DNA of 64,000 bases from Thiomargarita sp. (lineage in GTDB: Bacteria > Pseudomonadota > Gammaproteobacteria > Beggiatoales > Beggiatoaceae). The notes below the pieces were generated by a model. It worked only from the letters and a program-made list of their open reading frames with translations. It ran no database searches and was not told where the DNA came from. Shown here piece after piece: positions 19,377-28,385 of this stretch. Within the stretch, counting starts at the first letter, position 1; every line of letters begins with the position of its first letter. The position numbers were made by a program, and so were the translations under genes. The stretch spans positions 50,318 through 114,317 of the forward strand of contig DYNP01000012.1 in NCBI GenBank assembly GCA_020721005.1. The letters run 5' to 3'.

Positions 19377-20273
19377 TCAGGTTTTCCGGTGGAAACGTGC
19401 AATGAAGCCACTCAAAAAGGTCGACAGCACCAGAAAGATGAAACGTGTCCAGACCGCGGTGAATAGGACGATCCAACTCCACCAGGGGTAGTTAAAAAAT
19501 TTGCGGTAAAGTCGCAGCATGCCGCGGTGTTTATACCAAAGCACCTTATAGGGCAGCTGACGACTGCAGACGCCTTTGATGTGAACGACTTCAATACTGG
19601 GAATAAACAGGATCAGCCAGTTGTCGCGTTGAAAGCGGATAAACCAGTCGAGGTCTTCACAATGTAAAAAGTAGGATTCATCCATGGGCCCCACCTGTTC
19701 CAATGCAGATTTACGGACAAACATGCAGGCCCCGGAGATACCTTCTATGGGTAATGGTTGGGTGGGCAACGGTTGACGGGCCAGGAGGAAACTTTGGAAT
19801 TGGTTGGGGAAGAGTTGGTCCAGGTGTAAGGTTTGAATGAAGGAACGCCAAGGTGTGGGAATGTGACGGCGACAACCGGCTTGTTCAGTGCCGTCCAGGT
19901 TTTTAACCAGGCAACCGGCCATGCCGGCTTGAGGATATTGCTCCATGCAGGTGTAGAATTGTTTCAATGTATCTGCAGTTAGGAGACAGTCAGGATTGAG
20001 GAATAGGATGTAGGAGCTGGTAATATGGGAAAGCGCTTGGTTGGCTGCCTTGGCAAAGCCAAAGTTGGTTGAATTTTTGATGATGTGCAGGCGGGGTTCA
20101 GCCGGATATTTTTCTTGGAGTTGGGTTAGGCTGTGATCGGTGGAGGCGTTGTCCACCACATAGATGAGAACAGGAATCGTAGAAGACAGAACTGAATCTA
20201 CGCATTGGGTCAATAATTCAGCACTGTTAAAGTTTACGATCACAACTGATACAGGGGAGATAATTTTCCTCAT
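19377..20273 (-). CDS. Glycosyltransferase family 2, rhamnosyltransferase-like
   Basis: GT-A fold glycosyltransferase that would move a sugar from a nucleotide donor to a cell-surface glycan. The 298 residues begin with VVIVNFNSAELLTQCVDSVL and YVVDNASTDHSLTQLQ, the classic GT2 nucleotide-binding region. The FLNPDC motif carries the metal-binding acidic residue, followed by IEGISGACMFVRKSALEQVG and FLHCEDLDWFIRFQ with the likely catalytic-base acidic cluster. A C-terminal hydrophobic stretch (WSWIVLFTAVWTRFIFLVL) suggests membrane association. The closest general type is WbbL/rhamnosyltransferase. It follows rho with 11 bp between them and is coupled to the 18710 gene. Confidence 0.88.
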   Translation of the reverse strand: MRKIISPVSVVIVNFNSAELLTQCVDSVLSSTIPVLIYVVDNASTDHSLTQLQEKYPAEPRLHIIKNSTNFGFAKAANQALSHITSSYILFLNPDCLLTADTLKQFYTCMEQYPQAGMAGCLVKNLDGTEQAGCRRHIPTPWRSFIQTLHLDQLFPNQFQSFLLARQPLPTQPLPIEGISGACMFVRKSALEQVGPMDESYFLHCEDLDWFIRFQRDNWLILFIPSIEVVHIKGVCSRQLPYKVLWYKHRGMLRLYRKFFNYPWWSWIVLFTAVWTRFIFLVLSTFLSGFIARFHRKT

Positions 20274-20284
20274 GGGAAATCAAT

Positions 20285-21541
20285 CTAGCGTTTCATCGAA
20301 TCAAAAAAATCTGGATTATTTTTCGTCAATCTCAGACGCTCAAGAAGGAACTCCATAGCCGCAATTTCTTCCATGGGATGTAATAACTTCCGCAAAATCC
20401 AGCACTTTTGCAGCTCATCTGGTGATACCAGCAGTTCTTCCCGACGGGTGCCCGATCGATTTATGTTGATGGCGGGGTAGATGCGTTTTTCGGCAATGCG
20501 TCTATCCAGGTGAATTTCGTTGTTGCCAGTGCCCTTGAATTCTTCGTAGATGATGTCGTCCATGCGCGAACCGGTGTCGATAAGTGCCGTTGCCACGATG
20601 GTCAAACTGCCGCCTTCTTCAATGTTACGTGCAGCGCCAAAGAAACGTTTGGGACGATGTAAGGCGTTAGCGTCAACCCCCCCCGTTAAGACTTTGCCAG
20701 AGGAAGGAACCACGGTGTTATAAGCCCTCGCCAAACGGGTAACAGAATCTAATAGTATGACCACGTCAAGCCGATGTTCAACCAAGCGCTTGGCTTTTTC
20801 GATGACCATTTCTGCCACTTGAACGTGACGAGTTGCAGGTTCGTCAAAAGTGCTCGATATGACTTCGGCCTTTACAGAGCGCGTCATTTCTGTCACTTCT
20901 TCCGGCCGCTCGTCAATTAACAGTACCATTAGGTAGCATTCGGGATTATTCGCAGATATGGAATGGGCAATACTCTGCAACATCATGGTTTTACCAGACT
21001 TTGGGGGGGAAACTATCAGCGCGCGTTGTCCTTTTCCAATAGGAGCGATCAGATCAATTATACGTGGTGTCAAGTCCTCAGTAGTGCCATTACCCACCTC
21101 CAAGTTAAAACGAACATTCGCAAATAGGGGGGTAAGGTTTTCAAACAGTACTTTATTTTTAGCCAGTTCAGGGGGTTCAAAGTTAATATCATTTACCTTC
21201 AGTAAGGCAAAATAACGTTCGCCTTCTTTAGGAGGTCGAATTTTACCTGAAACAGTATCACCAGTGCGTAAGTTAAAACGGCGGATTTGACTCGGGGAAA
21301 CGTAAATATCATCCGGACCTGCAAGGTAAGAGCTATCGGCAGAACGCAGGAACCCAAATCCATCCTGAAGGATTTCGAGTACCCCATCGCCAAATATATC
21401 CTCGCCTTTTTTAGCATGAGCTTTGAGGAGAGCAAAGATAACGTCTTGTTTACGGGATCGGGCGGTGCCCTCCAAATTAAGGGCTTGGGCAAGTTGAATA
21501 AGGTCGGTCGCAGTTTTTTTCTTGAGTTCGGTTAAATTCAT
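20285..21541 (-). CDS. rho: Transcription termination factor Rho
   Basis: Hexameric RNA-dependent ATPase/helicase that ends transcription. Starting at the ATG at 21541 ([18 protein letters not shown]) gives 418 residues, the normal size (E. coli 419); the frame runs 58 codons further upstream but that part is not conserved. The N-terminal RNA-binding domain shows [20 protein letters not shown] and [15 protein letters not shown]. The ATPase domain has Walker A SPPKSGKT, Walker [15 protein letters not shown], the Q-loop region [19 protein letters not shown] and the R-loop [11 protein letters not shown]. trxA lies upstream on the same strand, the common gammaproteobacterial order, here separated by 461 bp that include a repeat element. 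Confidence 0.97.
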   Translation of the reverse strand: MNLTELKKKTATDLIQLAQALNLEGTARSRKQDVIFALLKAHAKKGEDIFGDGVLEILQDGFGFLRSADSSYLAGPDDIYVSPSQIRRFNLRTGDTVSGKIRPPKEGERYFALLKVNDINFEPPELAKNKVLFENLTPLFANVRFNLEVGNGTTEDLTPRIIDLIAPIGKGQRALIVSPPKSGKTMMLQSIAHSISANNPECYLMVLLIDERPEEVTEMTRSVKAEVISSTFDEPATRHVQVAEMVIEKAKRLVEHRLDVVILLDSVTRLARAYNTVVPSSGKVLTGGVDANALHRPKRFFGAARNIEEGGSLTIVATALIDTGSRMDDIIYEEFKGTGNNEIHLDRRIAEKRIYPAININRSGTRREELLVSPDELQKCWILRKLLHPMEEIAAMEFLLERLRLTKNNPDFFDSMKR

Positions 21542-21667
21542 AACAAAATTAAGGTGATAGGAAAGGTTGGAAAAGAGGGAGGAACAAGGTTGAACAACAG
21601 GCTCTCCTGAACAGGGAGGTGGAAAGGTCAGGTATTTTTTGTTCAACATGGAGGAAGCAGGAACAAT

Positions 21668-21836
21668 AGACTTCCTGCAAAAGTATGCGATCATGATAAG
21701 ATGAATGTTGCCCACCCTAACCTAAGGTAGGACTCGAGGCTTGGTCCGGCCAGAGGTAGGCGCATTGCAATTTGTGTGTGTGGGGTGATGCCTACGGCGT
21801 GCCGGGTAAAGCCTCCACTCCAACGGGGATTTTTTA
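21668..21836. mobile_element. Degenerate MITE-like element between trxA and rho
   Basis: The left end resembles the shared terminal repeat (AGACTTCCTGCAAAAGTATG against AGACCTCTTGCAAAAGTATG) followed by GATGAATGTTGCCC. The core has the conserved TTGCAATTTGTGTGTGTGG loop segment flanked by GAGGTAGGCG and GCCTACGGCG arms and a CTCCACTCCAAC end. The right terminal repeat is lost. It occupies much of the 461-bp gap (21542-22002) between rho and trxA, in which nothing else is recognised. Confidence 0.65.
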
Positions 21837-22002
21837 GGGAAGAATAAAAGGAAGGACTTTTTTTGGGCATAAAACCGTCCCCCAATAAGGTCAATGGGAT
21901 AATAAGGAGGGGATAGTGTCAATCTGTGAGTGGGGGATGCTTAAAACAAGGGTCGCCTCTCATCGGGCATGGGGTGAAAATGACTCGGGGGAGTCCAGTC
22001 AC

Positions 22003-22338
22003 TTAGAGGTTGGAATCGATAAAAGCAGTCAATTGAAACTTAGAAAGTGCACCTACTTTGGAGGCTTCGACTTTGCCGTTTTTGAAGAGAATGAGGGTAG
22101 GGATGCCGCGGATACCGTACTTAGGAGGAATAGTAGTATTTTCATCAATATTGAGTTTGGCAACCTTGAGTTTTCCTGAGTAGTCCTGCGCAATTTCTTC
22201 CAATACTGGGGCAATCATTTTACAGGGTCCACACCATTCGGCCCAGTAATCAACCAGTACCGGTAACTGGGTTTTGCTGTATCCAACTACTTCCTCTTCA
22301 AAAGTTACATCAGTGACGTCAACGATATTTTTGCTCAT
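22003..22338 (-). CDS. trxA: Thioredoxin
   Basis: Small cytoplasmic disulfide reductase, reduced by thioredoxin reductase and used by ribonucleotide reductase and many other targets. The 111 residues have the standard fold with the active site WCGPC (Cys36 and Cys39) after VLVDYWAE, and the cis-Pro loop in [14 protein letters not shown]. The start is the ATG at 22338 ([10 protein letters not shown]), with a GGAGA site upstream. A strong sigma-70 promoter lies about 120 bp upstream. rho follows on the same strand. Confidence 0.97.
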   Translation of the reverse strand: MSKNIVDVTDVTFEEEVVGYSKTQLPVLVDYWAEWCGPCKMIAPVLEEIAQDYSGKLKVAKLNIDENTTIPPKYGIRGIPTLILFKNGKVEASKVGALSKFQLTAFIDSNL

Positions 22339-22456
22339 AAGCAAAGGTTCTCCAGGTATTTTTTAAGGACAGATAGGCGGTGAGCTACTTATTCTTAGGA
22401 AGAAATTTTTAAGATTAAGTATTGATAAAGAGTTGTCTGAGAGGTTAATGGGTTAA

Positions 22457-22485
22457 ATTATAACGTTATCTTGTGAGGAGTTCAA
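22457..22485 (-). promoter_or_regulatory. Strong sigma-70 promoter for trxA
   Basis: On the minus strand the sequence reads TTGAAC, exactly 17 bases, then a perfect TATAAT. Transcription would start near 22450 and give a leader of about 110 bases to the trxA ATG. It is the best promoter match noted in the window. Confidence 0.7.
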
Positions 22486-22722
22486 CACGCCAACAAATTT
22501 TCGCTAAAATGGCTTTTTATGTTATGCTTTTTCAACGCTTGCTTCCAAGGTGCTGAAGTCAGAAAACCTGGCTTAGCGTGGTTATAAAACTCCTTTTACA
22601 GGGGAATAAAGATGCTGGCTTCCCTTCATGAAGTGCGGTAGGTTGGGTAGAAGTACGCCAGGAGTCCTGATTGTGGTCTAAACTGTGTCCGCGCCGAAAC
22701 TCATCACAAGGGGGTTTACAAT
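22486..22722. other. Gene-free, moderately GC-rich stretch, content unexplained
   Basis: This stretch lies between the trxA promoter and the MITE-like element. It has no open reading frame of note and no match to the repeat families of this window, yet parts (about 22545-22715) are richer in G and C than typical spacers here, with potential local pairing such as AACCTGGCTTAGC. A small RNA is possible but no known RNA class (SRP RNA, 6S, RNase P, tmRNA) was recognised. Confidence 0.3.
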
Positions 22723-23104
22723 AGACCTCTTGCAAAAGTATGCGATCATGAAAAAATGAAAGTTGCCCCTCAGTTAAGATACATTAGAGTGGAGGCTTTA
22801 ACCGGTCAGCTGTGGGTTCTGGAGTGGAGGCTTTAGCCGGTCAGCCGTAGGCATCACCCCACATACACAAATTGCAAGAACCTACCGCTGGCCGGCTAAA
22901 GCCTCCACTCCAACATACCTTCTAGAGCCTCCATTCCAACATATCTTCTAGAGCCTCCACTTCTGACTAGAGCCTCCACTCTGACTAGAGCCTCCACTCT
23001 GGTTAGAGCCTCCACTCTGGTTAGAGCATCTACTCCAAAGGGGATTTCCCCTTTATTTTTTCGTATTTCATCTTTATTGCATCATTTACTTTTGCAAGAG
23101 GCTC
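22723..23104. mobile_element. MITE-like element with terminal inverted repeats
   Basis: Bounded by AGACCTCTTGCAAAAGTA on the left and the complement of GAGCCTCTTGCAAAAGTA on the right (23087-23104). Subterminal sequences differ: the left half continues TGCGATCATGAAAAAATG then TTGCCCCTCAGTTAAGATAC; the right half, read inward, continues AATGATGCAATAAAG and AATACGAAAAAATAAAGGGG. The interior holds inverted GAGTGGAGGCTTTAGCCGGT units around the GCCGTAGGCATCACCCC core, and a degenerate tandem run of TCTAGAGCCTCCACT units (about 22918-23030). There is no transposase. The rest of the gap to 23278 holds nothing recognised. Confidence 0.8.
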
Positions 23105-23278
23105 AACAGCGCATATATAGTATGAAGTCCTTTTTATATAAAGTCAAGGTGCGATAATCACAAGGCTACGGATTTCCAACTTGCAAAGTGAAATGCTTGG
23201 CCAGTGGCACCCTCAGTTGGGCAACTGAAAATTGCAGAATCCCGGTTATTTTAAACACTACAGAGTACGGTAATCCTC

Positions 23279-24118
23279 ATGTTTAATCCTACTGAATTGG
23301 TAATTGATGGATTTGTAGAACAATTAGAAAAAGCCTATCGACGTAATTATGGATCGTTAGAGGCTTCCAACAGTTCCATTATTGCTTGGGCTGGACGTAT
23401 GGCGTTGGAACATTTTGCCAACAGTGATGCACTTTATCACAATATGGAACACACCATCATGGTGACTTTGGTGGGGCAAGAAATTTTACGCGGCAAACAT
23501 ATCCGAGATGGTGGAGTATCACATCGAGATTGGCTCAATTTCATCATTTCGTTATTGTGCCATGACATTGGACATATTCGAGGCATTTGCCGGGATGATC
23601 GGGAAGGGGCTTATACCACAGGCATCAAAAATGAAGTGGTTTCCCTACCCGAAGGGACTACTGATGCATCCATGTCTCCTTATCACGTAGATCGCGGTAA
23701 ATTGTTCATTCGGGAACGATTTGGTGGCAATCCAGTCATTGATGCAGAAATTATTGCTGCCAACATTGAATTGACCCGCTTTCCAGTCCCCGAAGATTCT
23801 GATCATCAAAGTACCTCATCCTATCCTGGTCTAGTCCGGGCTGCAGATTTGATTGGTCAATTGGCCGATCCTCATTACCTGCGCAAATTACCGGCTTTAT
23901 TTTATGAATTTCAAGAAACTGGAGTGAATAAAAGGTTGGGTTATTATTCAGCCTTTGATTTGCGGAAAAGTTACCCCACCTTTTATTGGGGAGTGGTCAA
24001 TCGCTATATTCAGGATGGACTGCGCTACTTAAAAACAACTCAGGACGGACGGCAATGGATAGCCAACTTATATTCCCATGTATTTTCCTCGGAACATAAG
24101 GAATTTTATAACTTGTGA
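23279..24118 (+). CDS. HD-domain metal-dependent phosphohydrolase, cyclic-nucleotide phosphodiesterase-like
   Basis: The 279-residue protein carries the metal-ligand pattern of HD phosphohydrolases: YHNMEH (about 54-59), CHDIGH (about 97-102), and a later Glu in the helix AANIELTRFPVP with Asp in RAADLIGQL. The spaced YHN-x2-H followed by HD-x2-H is the arrangement of class I cyclic nucleotide phosphodiesterases, so hydrolysis of a cyclic nucleotide or similar phosphoester is plausible; the substrate is not established. There is no signal peptide or receiver domain. A GGDEF-EAL protein gene starts 105 bp downstream on the same strand, which suggests a second-messenger locus. No ribosome site is evident before the ATG. 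Confidence 0.8.
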   Translation: MFNPTELVIDGFVEQLEKAYRRNYGSLEASNSSIIAWAGRMALEHFANSDALYHNMEHTIMVTLVGQEILRGKHIRDGGVSHRDWLNFIISLLCHDIGHIRGICRDDREGAYTTGIKNEVVSLPEGTTDASMSPYHVDRGKLFIRERFGGNPVIDAEIIAANIELTRFPVPEDSDHQSTSSYPGLVRAADLIGQLADPHYLRKLPALFYEFQETGVNKRLGYYSAFDLRKSYPTFYWGVVNRYIQDGLRYLKTTQDGRQWIANLYSHVFSSEHKEFYNL

Positions 24119-24222
24119 ATGGGAATCTAGGATTGAGAATTCCATGCGGCATTACTCTGCATCACCGGGCAATCAACTTTTAATTCTTAAATAGGTTTGA
24201 GGAAAATGAGTGTCGTTAGCCA

Positions 24223-27200
24223 ATGAGGAACCCATGCTTGAATCTACCCAATCTTTTACAAAAAATTGTGTTTGACCACATTTTGAACAAAACCAAAAGA
24301 AATTCCATTTCACTGCTATTGGTCGTCATTATTGGTCTTGCCTTATCTTTCACAGCCTTCTTCTATATCAAACAATGGGAATATCAACAAACCATTGACA
24401 GCCAACAGAAGCAGGCCAATAATCATGTCCGCACTTTACGTCAATCGTTGACCAGTTTCGGTTCCACTTTACATTCCATAGGTGCCTTGTATCGAGTTCG
24501 CAACCAATTCACTCGTCAAGATTTTTCTCAATTTGTACGTCGTGACTTATTGGCCCAATCGGGAATCCAAGCTTTAGAATGGATTCCCAAAGTTCCCTTT
24601 TCCCAAAGAGCCCAGATCGAGACTACAACCCGTCTTGAAGGTATACATGGCTTTGGATTTTGGGATCTATCTCCGGCCGGGGAAAGACGAATTTCACCAC
24701 CACGCAAGATACATTACCCTATTCTTTTCACGGAACCTTTAAACAGCAATGCCCGGTGGGTCGGGTATGATTTGGCAGCTGATGACACTTTAAAACAGGC
24801 TCTGGAAAAAGCCGGCAACTCTGGCCAATTAACCAGCACCGAGGGCTTCTATATGCCAATTGATGCCCAACAAACCTTGGTTTTCCGGGTACTGGTCCCT
24901 GTTTATTCTGGAGACAGTGATACTATTTTAACCCTGGAACAACGTCAACAAAATCTGGTGGGTTTTGCAAGTGGAGTGTTCTCATTTGAAAGTTTGGCCC
25001 ACACTGTGTTGCGACTGCCCAAATTTAAAAACACCGAAGTATTTTTGCGCATCTTAGATCAAACTCCCCAAACCGAAATCAAAAATTTATATGCTCCAAT
25101 ATGGTATGAACCCAGTATGGAAGCAGAGATCGAACAACTGTTGTCTGTACCCTTAGAATTTGGAGGTCGAAACTGGACCATTACCTTTTCCATTACTTCG
25201 GATGGACAAATGGACTATCCAATTTATGCCCTGACCGTGTTAAGTTTGGGCATATTGTTCACCCTGCTCCTGTGGCGCTATCTGTTTCTCACCTTAACCC
25301 GTGTGCAATGGGCCGAGAATCTCGTCAAATCTCGCACAGAAAGTTTGGAAATTGCCAATGAAGCCTTGAATAAGGAAATTGGGGAACGAGAAAGAATGAC
25401 TAAGGCCTTGGAAATCAGTCGACAACGCTTTGAAGCCATTTTTAATGAAGCCCCAATTGGAATTGTGCAATCGGATTTGCAAAATCGCATTCTCGACAAC
25501 AATCGGGCATTACAAACCCTATTTCGTTATCGGGAAGATGAATTGCAAGGCCGGGAATTGAACGAATTAGCTCATCCAGAAGACCGGGCGCTGGATTTGC
25601 CCTTGTTAAAACAATTATTGGAAGGTAAGTATGACAGTTACCGCATTGGCAAGCGTTATATTTGTAAAAATGGCTCCGTAATTTGGGCTACACAAAGCTG
25701 CTCAATCGTACGAGATCTCAATCAACCCTTTATTATCAGCATGATAGAGGATATTAGTGAACGTAAACTTGCTGAAGAAGGACGCTTGGATGCGGAAAAA
25801 AAGTATCGAGATATTTTTGAGAATGCGATAGAAGGCATTTTTCAATGCACCCCGGACAACCAATTTTTAAGTGTCAATCCCGCTTTTGTCCGCATGTTTG
25901 GCTATGATTCTGCTGAGCAACTTTACCAAGAAGTGTCTGATATCGGCCAACAATTGTTTGTCAATGCAGGAGTGAGAACTGAATATCTGCGTTTACTGGA
26001 AGTCTATTCCGAACTCAAGGGTTTTGAGTATGAGGCCCGTTGTCGAAATGGCTCTATCATTTGGGTCAATGAGACTGCCAGAGTCGTGAAAAATGAACGC
26101 GGTCAAATTCGCTATTATGAAGGGATTGTGGAAGATGTGACCCAACGCAAACATGCAGAAGATAAATTGCGTTATGATGCCTCTCATGACCAACTCACCG
26201 GCTTATTCAACCGCACAGCTTTTACTTCTCAACTGACCGTAGCAATCCTGCGGGTAAAACATAATACAACGGGGGCACTTTCGGAATTGGGAGAAGAAGA
26301 GCGTAAAATTGATTTTGCGGTGTTATTTGTGGACCTGGATCGTTTTAAACTGGTCAATGACAGCATGGGTCATTTGATGGGCGATAGATTGCTCAGAGAA
26401 ATTGGGCATCGCCTTCACTACCAAAGTTGTTCCCAAGATTTAGTAGCCCGATTTGGGGGAGATGAATTTGCCCTGATGCTGGAAAACCTCTGTAATTTAT
26501 CCGCTCTTGAACAACGCATTGAAGATATCCAACGCAACTTGAGCGAACCCTATTACTTAGAAAAAGAAGTGTTTAATACCACGGCCAGTATTGGTATTGC
26601 TCTATCAACCTTGGGTTATGACAGTGCTGATGAAGTATTGAGAGATGCGGACACCGCCATGTATGAAGCTAAAAAACAGGGACGGGGCAAAGCAGTCATC
26701 TTTCAACCAGGAATGCACGCTCATGTAGTAAATACGCTACGTATGGAAACTGATCTTCGCAAAGCTTTGGACAGAAACGAATTTAGCGTATATTACCAGC
26801 CCATTGTATCCTTAGATACCTTCTATACGGTAGGACTGGAGGCCCTGGTCCGCTGGCACCATCCGGAACATGGGCTGATTCGACCGGATCTGTTCATCCC
26901 TTTGGCGGAGGAAACTGGATTAATTCGAGAACTTGGACTCTGGGTATTAGAAACCGCCTGCTCCCAATTACGCTGTTGGCAAACCCAATTTCTACATCAC
27001 GCCAGTTTGGGGATGAATATCAACATGTCTCCGGTCCAACTCAAACAACCTTATTTAGTACGAAAAGTTCAGGATATTCTGGAAAAAACCGGTATTCACG
27101 GTCCAGACTGTCGTATAGAAATCACTGAAAGCGCTATGATGCAAGATCCAGAAGCGGCTTTAAACGTACTCAATGGACTCAAAGACTTGGAAGTACTGCT

Positions 27201-27519
27201 TTACATAGATGACTTTGGCACTGGCTACTCATCTTTGAGCTACCTGCAAAAATTCCCCATTGACGCTCTTAAAATTGATAAAAGTTTCATTAAGGATGTT
27301 GACAGTTCGCCAAAATCTGCCCAAATCGTACAAGCCATCATTGCTTTGGGCACCGCCTTTGACCTCAGAATCGTGGCGGAAGGAGTAGAAAACAGCCATC
27401 AAATGGACCTCTTAAAACAAGCCCATTGCCACCATGTTCAAGGCTACCTATTTTCCAGACCGCAAGACCGTCAAACTACCGAACACTATTTAAGTGCCCA
27501 AACTCATAGAATTGTCTGA
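24223..27519 (+). CDS. CHASE-PAS-PAS-GGDEF-EAL membrane signalling protein
   Basis: Inner-membrane protein for synthesis and breakdown of cyclic di-GMP. Of 1098 residues, a first membrane helix lies at about 28-49, a periplasmic CHASE-type sensor at about 80-290 and a second helix at about 332-358. Then come a coiled linker, two PAS domains (about 393-515 and 522-645), GGDEF (about 655-825) and EAL (about 840-1085). The cyclase signature GGDEF (745-749) is intact; the inhibitory I-site Arg is not conserved (CSQD where RxxD is expected). The phosphodiesterase side is also intact: EAL 873-875, NINMSPVQL, ITESAM, DDFGTGYSS, LKIDKSFI, AEGVE and QGYLFS. Both activities are therefore possible. A six-codon frame at 24206-24226 ends across its ATG (ATGA). 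Confidence 0.95.
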   Translation: MRNPCLNLPNLLQKIVFDHILNKTKRNSISLLLVVIIGLALSFTAFFYIKQWEYQQTIDSQQKQANNHVRTLRQSLTSFGSTLHSIGALYRVRNQFTRQDFSQFVRRDLLAQSGIQALEWIPKVPFSQRAQIETTTRLEGIHGFGFWDLSPAGERRISPPRKIHYPILFTEPLNSNARWVGYDLAADDTLKQALEKAGNSGQLTSTEGFYMPIDAQQTLVFRVLVPVYSGDSDTILTLEQRQQNLVGFASGVFSFESLAHTVLRLPKFKNTEVFLRILDQTPQTEIKNLYAPIWYEPSMEAEIEQLLSVPLEFGGRNWTITFSITSDGQMDYPIYALTVLSLGILFTLLLWRYLFLTLTRVQWAENLVKSRTESLEIANEALNKEIGERERMTKALEISRQRFEAIFNEAPIGIVQSDLQNRILDNNRALQTLFRYREDELQGRELNELAHPEDRALDLPLLKQLLEGKYDSYRIGKRYICKNGSVIWATQSCSIVRDLNQPFIISMIEDISERKLAEEGRLDAEKKYRDIFENAIEGIFQCTPDNQFLSVNPAFVRMFGYDSAEQLYQEVSDIGQQLFVNAGVRTEYLRLLEVYSELKGFEYEARCRNGSIIWVNETARVVKNERGQIRYYEGIVEDVTQRKHAEDKLRYDASHDQLTGLFNRTAFTSQLTVAILRVKHNTTGALSELGEEERKIDFAVLFVDLDRFKLVNDSMGHLMGDRLLREIGHRLHYQSCSQDLVARFGGDEFALMLENLCNLSALEQRIEDIQRNLSEPYYLEKEVFNTTASIGIALSTLGYDSADEVLRDADTAMYEAKKQGRGKAVIFQPGMHAHVVNTLRMETDLRKALDRNEFSVYYQPIVSLDTFYTVGLEALVRWHHPEHGLIRPDLFIPLAEETGLIRELGLWVLETACSQLRCWQTQFLHHASLGMNINMSPVQLKQPYLVRKVQDILEKTGIHGPDCRIEITESAMMQDPEAALNVLNGLKDLEVLLYIDDFGTGYSSLSYLQKFPIDALKIDKSFIKDVDSSPKSAQIVQAIIALGTAFDLRIVAEGVENSHQMDLLKQAHCHHVQGYLFSRPQDRQTTEHYLSAQTHRIV

Positions 27520-27544
27520 ATTCACTGAATTTTAAAATGCAATT

Positions 27545-27675
27545 TCCCCTTCTTACCAAGGAGGGACAGGGGGGGTAATTCATGGCTAGGCAATTAACCA
27601 TCCCTAACTCCTCCTTAAATAAGGAGGGATATTTATCTATCCTCCCTACCAAGTAAGGTAGGATGGGCTGACCAT
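27545..27675. repeat. GGAGGG/CCCTCC intergenic repeat
   Basis: Two inverted blocks (CTTACCAAGGAGGGACAGG and AACTCCTCCTTAAATAAGG) with a further TCCTCCCTACCAAGTAAGG motif lie just after the GGDEF-EAL gene. Similar sequence appears near 9058-9105 and 29581-29640, so it is a dispersed, degenerate intergenic repeat. It could fold at the 3' end of the transcript. Confidence 0.5.
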
Positions 27676-27755
27676 AGAAAGCCCATCAATCGCATCATTT
27701 CCTCTTAAACTAAGTTGGCAAGAAAATGGCAAAGGTGAATTCAGCCTCAGTCAAT

Positions 27756-28122
27756 AGACCTCTTGCAATAAGTAAATGATGAGATACGAAAAAATAAAAG
27801 GGAAATCCTCGTTGGAGTGGAGGCTTTAGCCGGTAGGTTGGAGTAGAGGCTTTAGCCGGAGTAGATGCCCTAAAAGGTACGTTGGAGTAGAGGCTTTAGC
27901 CGGAGTAAGAGGCTCTAAAAGGTGAGTTGGAGTAGAGGCTTTAGCCGGTCAGCGGTAGGCCCTTGCAATTTGTGTATGTGGGGTGATGCCTACGGCTGAC
28001 CGGCTAAAGCCTCCATTCCAAAACTTCTACTCCAAAGTACCGGCTAAAGCCTCCACTCCAACATATCTTAACTGAGGGGCAACTCTCATTTTTTCATCAT
28101 CACATACCTTTGCAAGAGGTCT
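27756..28122. mobile_element. MITE-like element with TA at both ends
   Basis: The left end is TAGACCTCTTGCAATAAGTA and the right end is the complement of AGACCTCTTGCAAAGGTATG, so a TA dinucleotide flanks GACC...GGTC on both sides, consistent with a TA target duplication. The left half continues AATGATGAGATACGAAAAAA and AAGGGAAATCC; the right half, read inward, continues GAAAAAATGAGAGTTGCCCC and CAGTTAAGATATG. This is the same pair of halves as the element at 22723-23104, in opposite order. Between them are four GAGT(G/A)GAGGCTTTAGCCGG units, the TTGCAATTTGTGTATGTGG loop and inverted units. No transposase is present. The rest of 28123-28385 holds an AT-rich leader for the next gene. Confidence 0.85.
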
Positions 28123-28385
28123 AATAAATAACCTTTTAAGTGAAAACTCGGCAATTTATACTTACCTTTAAGATTGACAATCGAAATTTTGCTAACCCGT
28201 AGAACTTAAAATAAGGTAAATTGTGATTAAAGAGGTTGCTTGATTTAAAAGTTCAGGTTAAAGTTCTATAAAAAACATCTAGGGAGTTAACATAATTACC
28301 CTAATTGCAGTGCCCATATTGAATCTATCTAAGCAATACCGAAGCCGTTACCCGCTTTCGAAATACTCACAAGGAGAGAAAACCC

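Noticed and set aside
21691..21922. Two overlapping minus-strand frames between rho and trxA
   Set aside because: They lie across the degenerate MITE, lack ribosome sites and have no protein-like composition.
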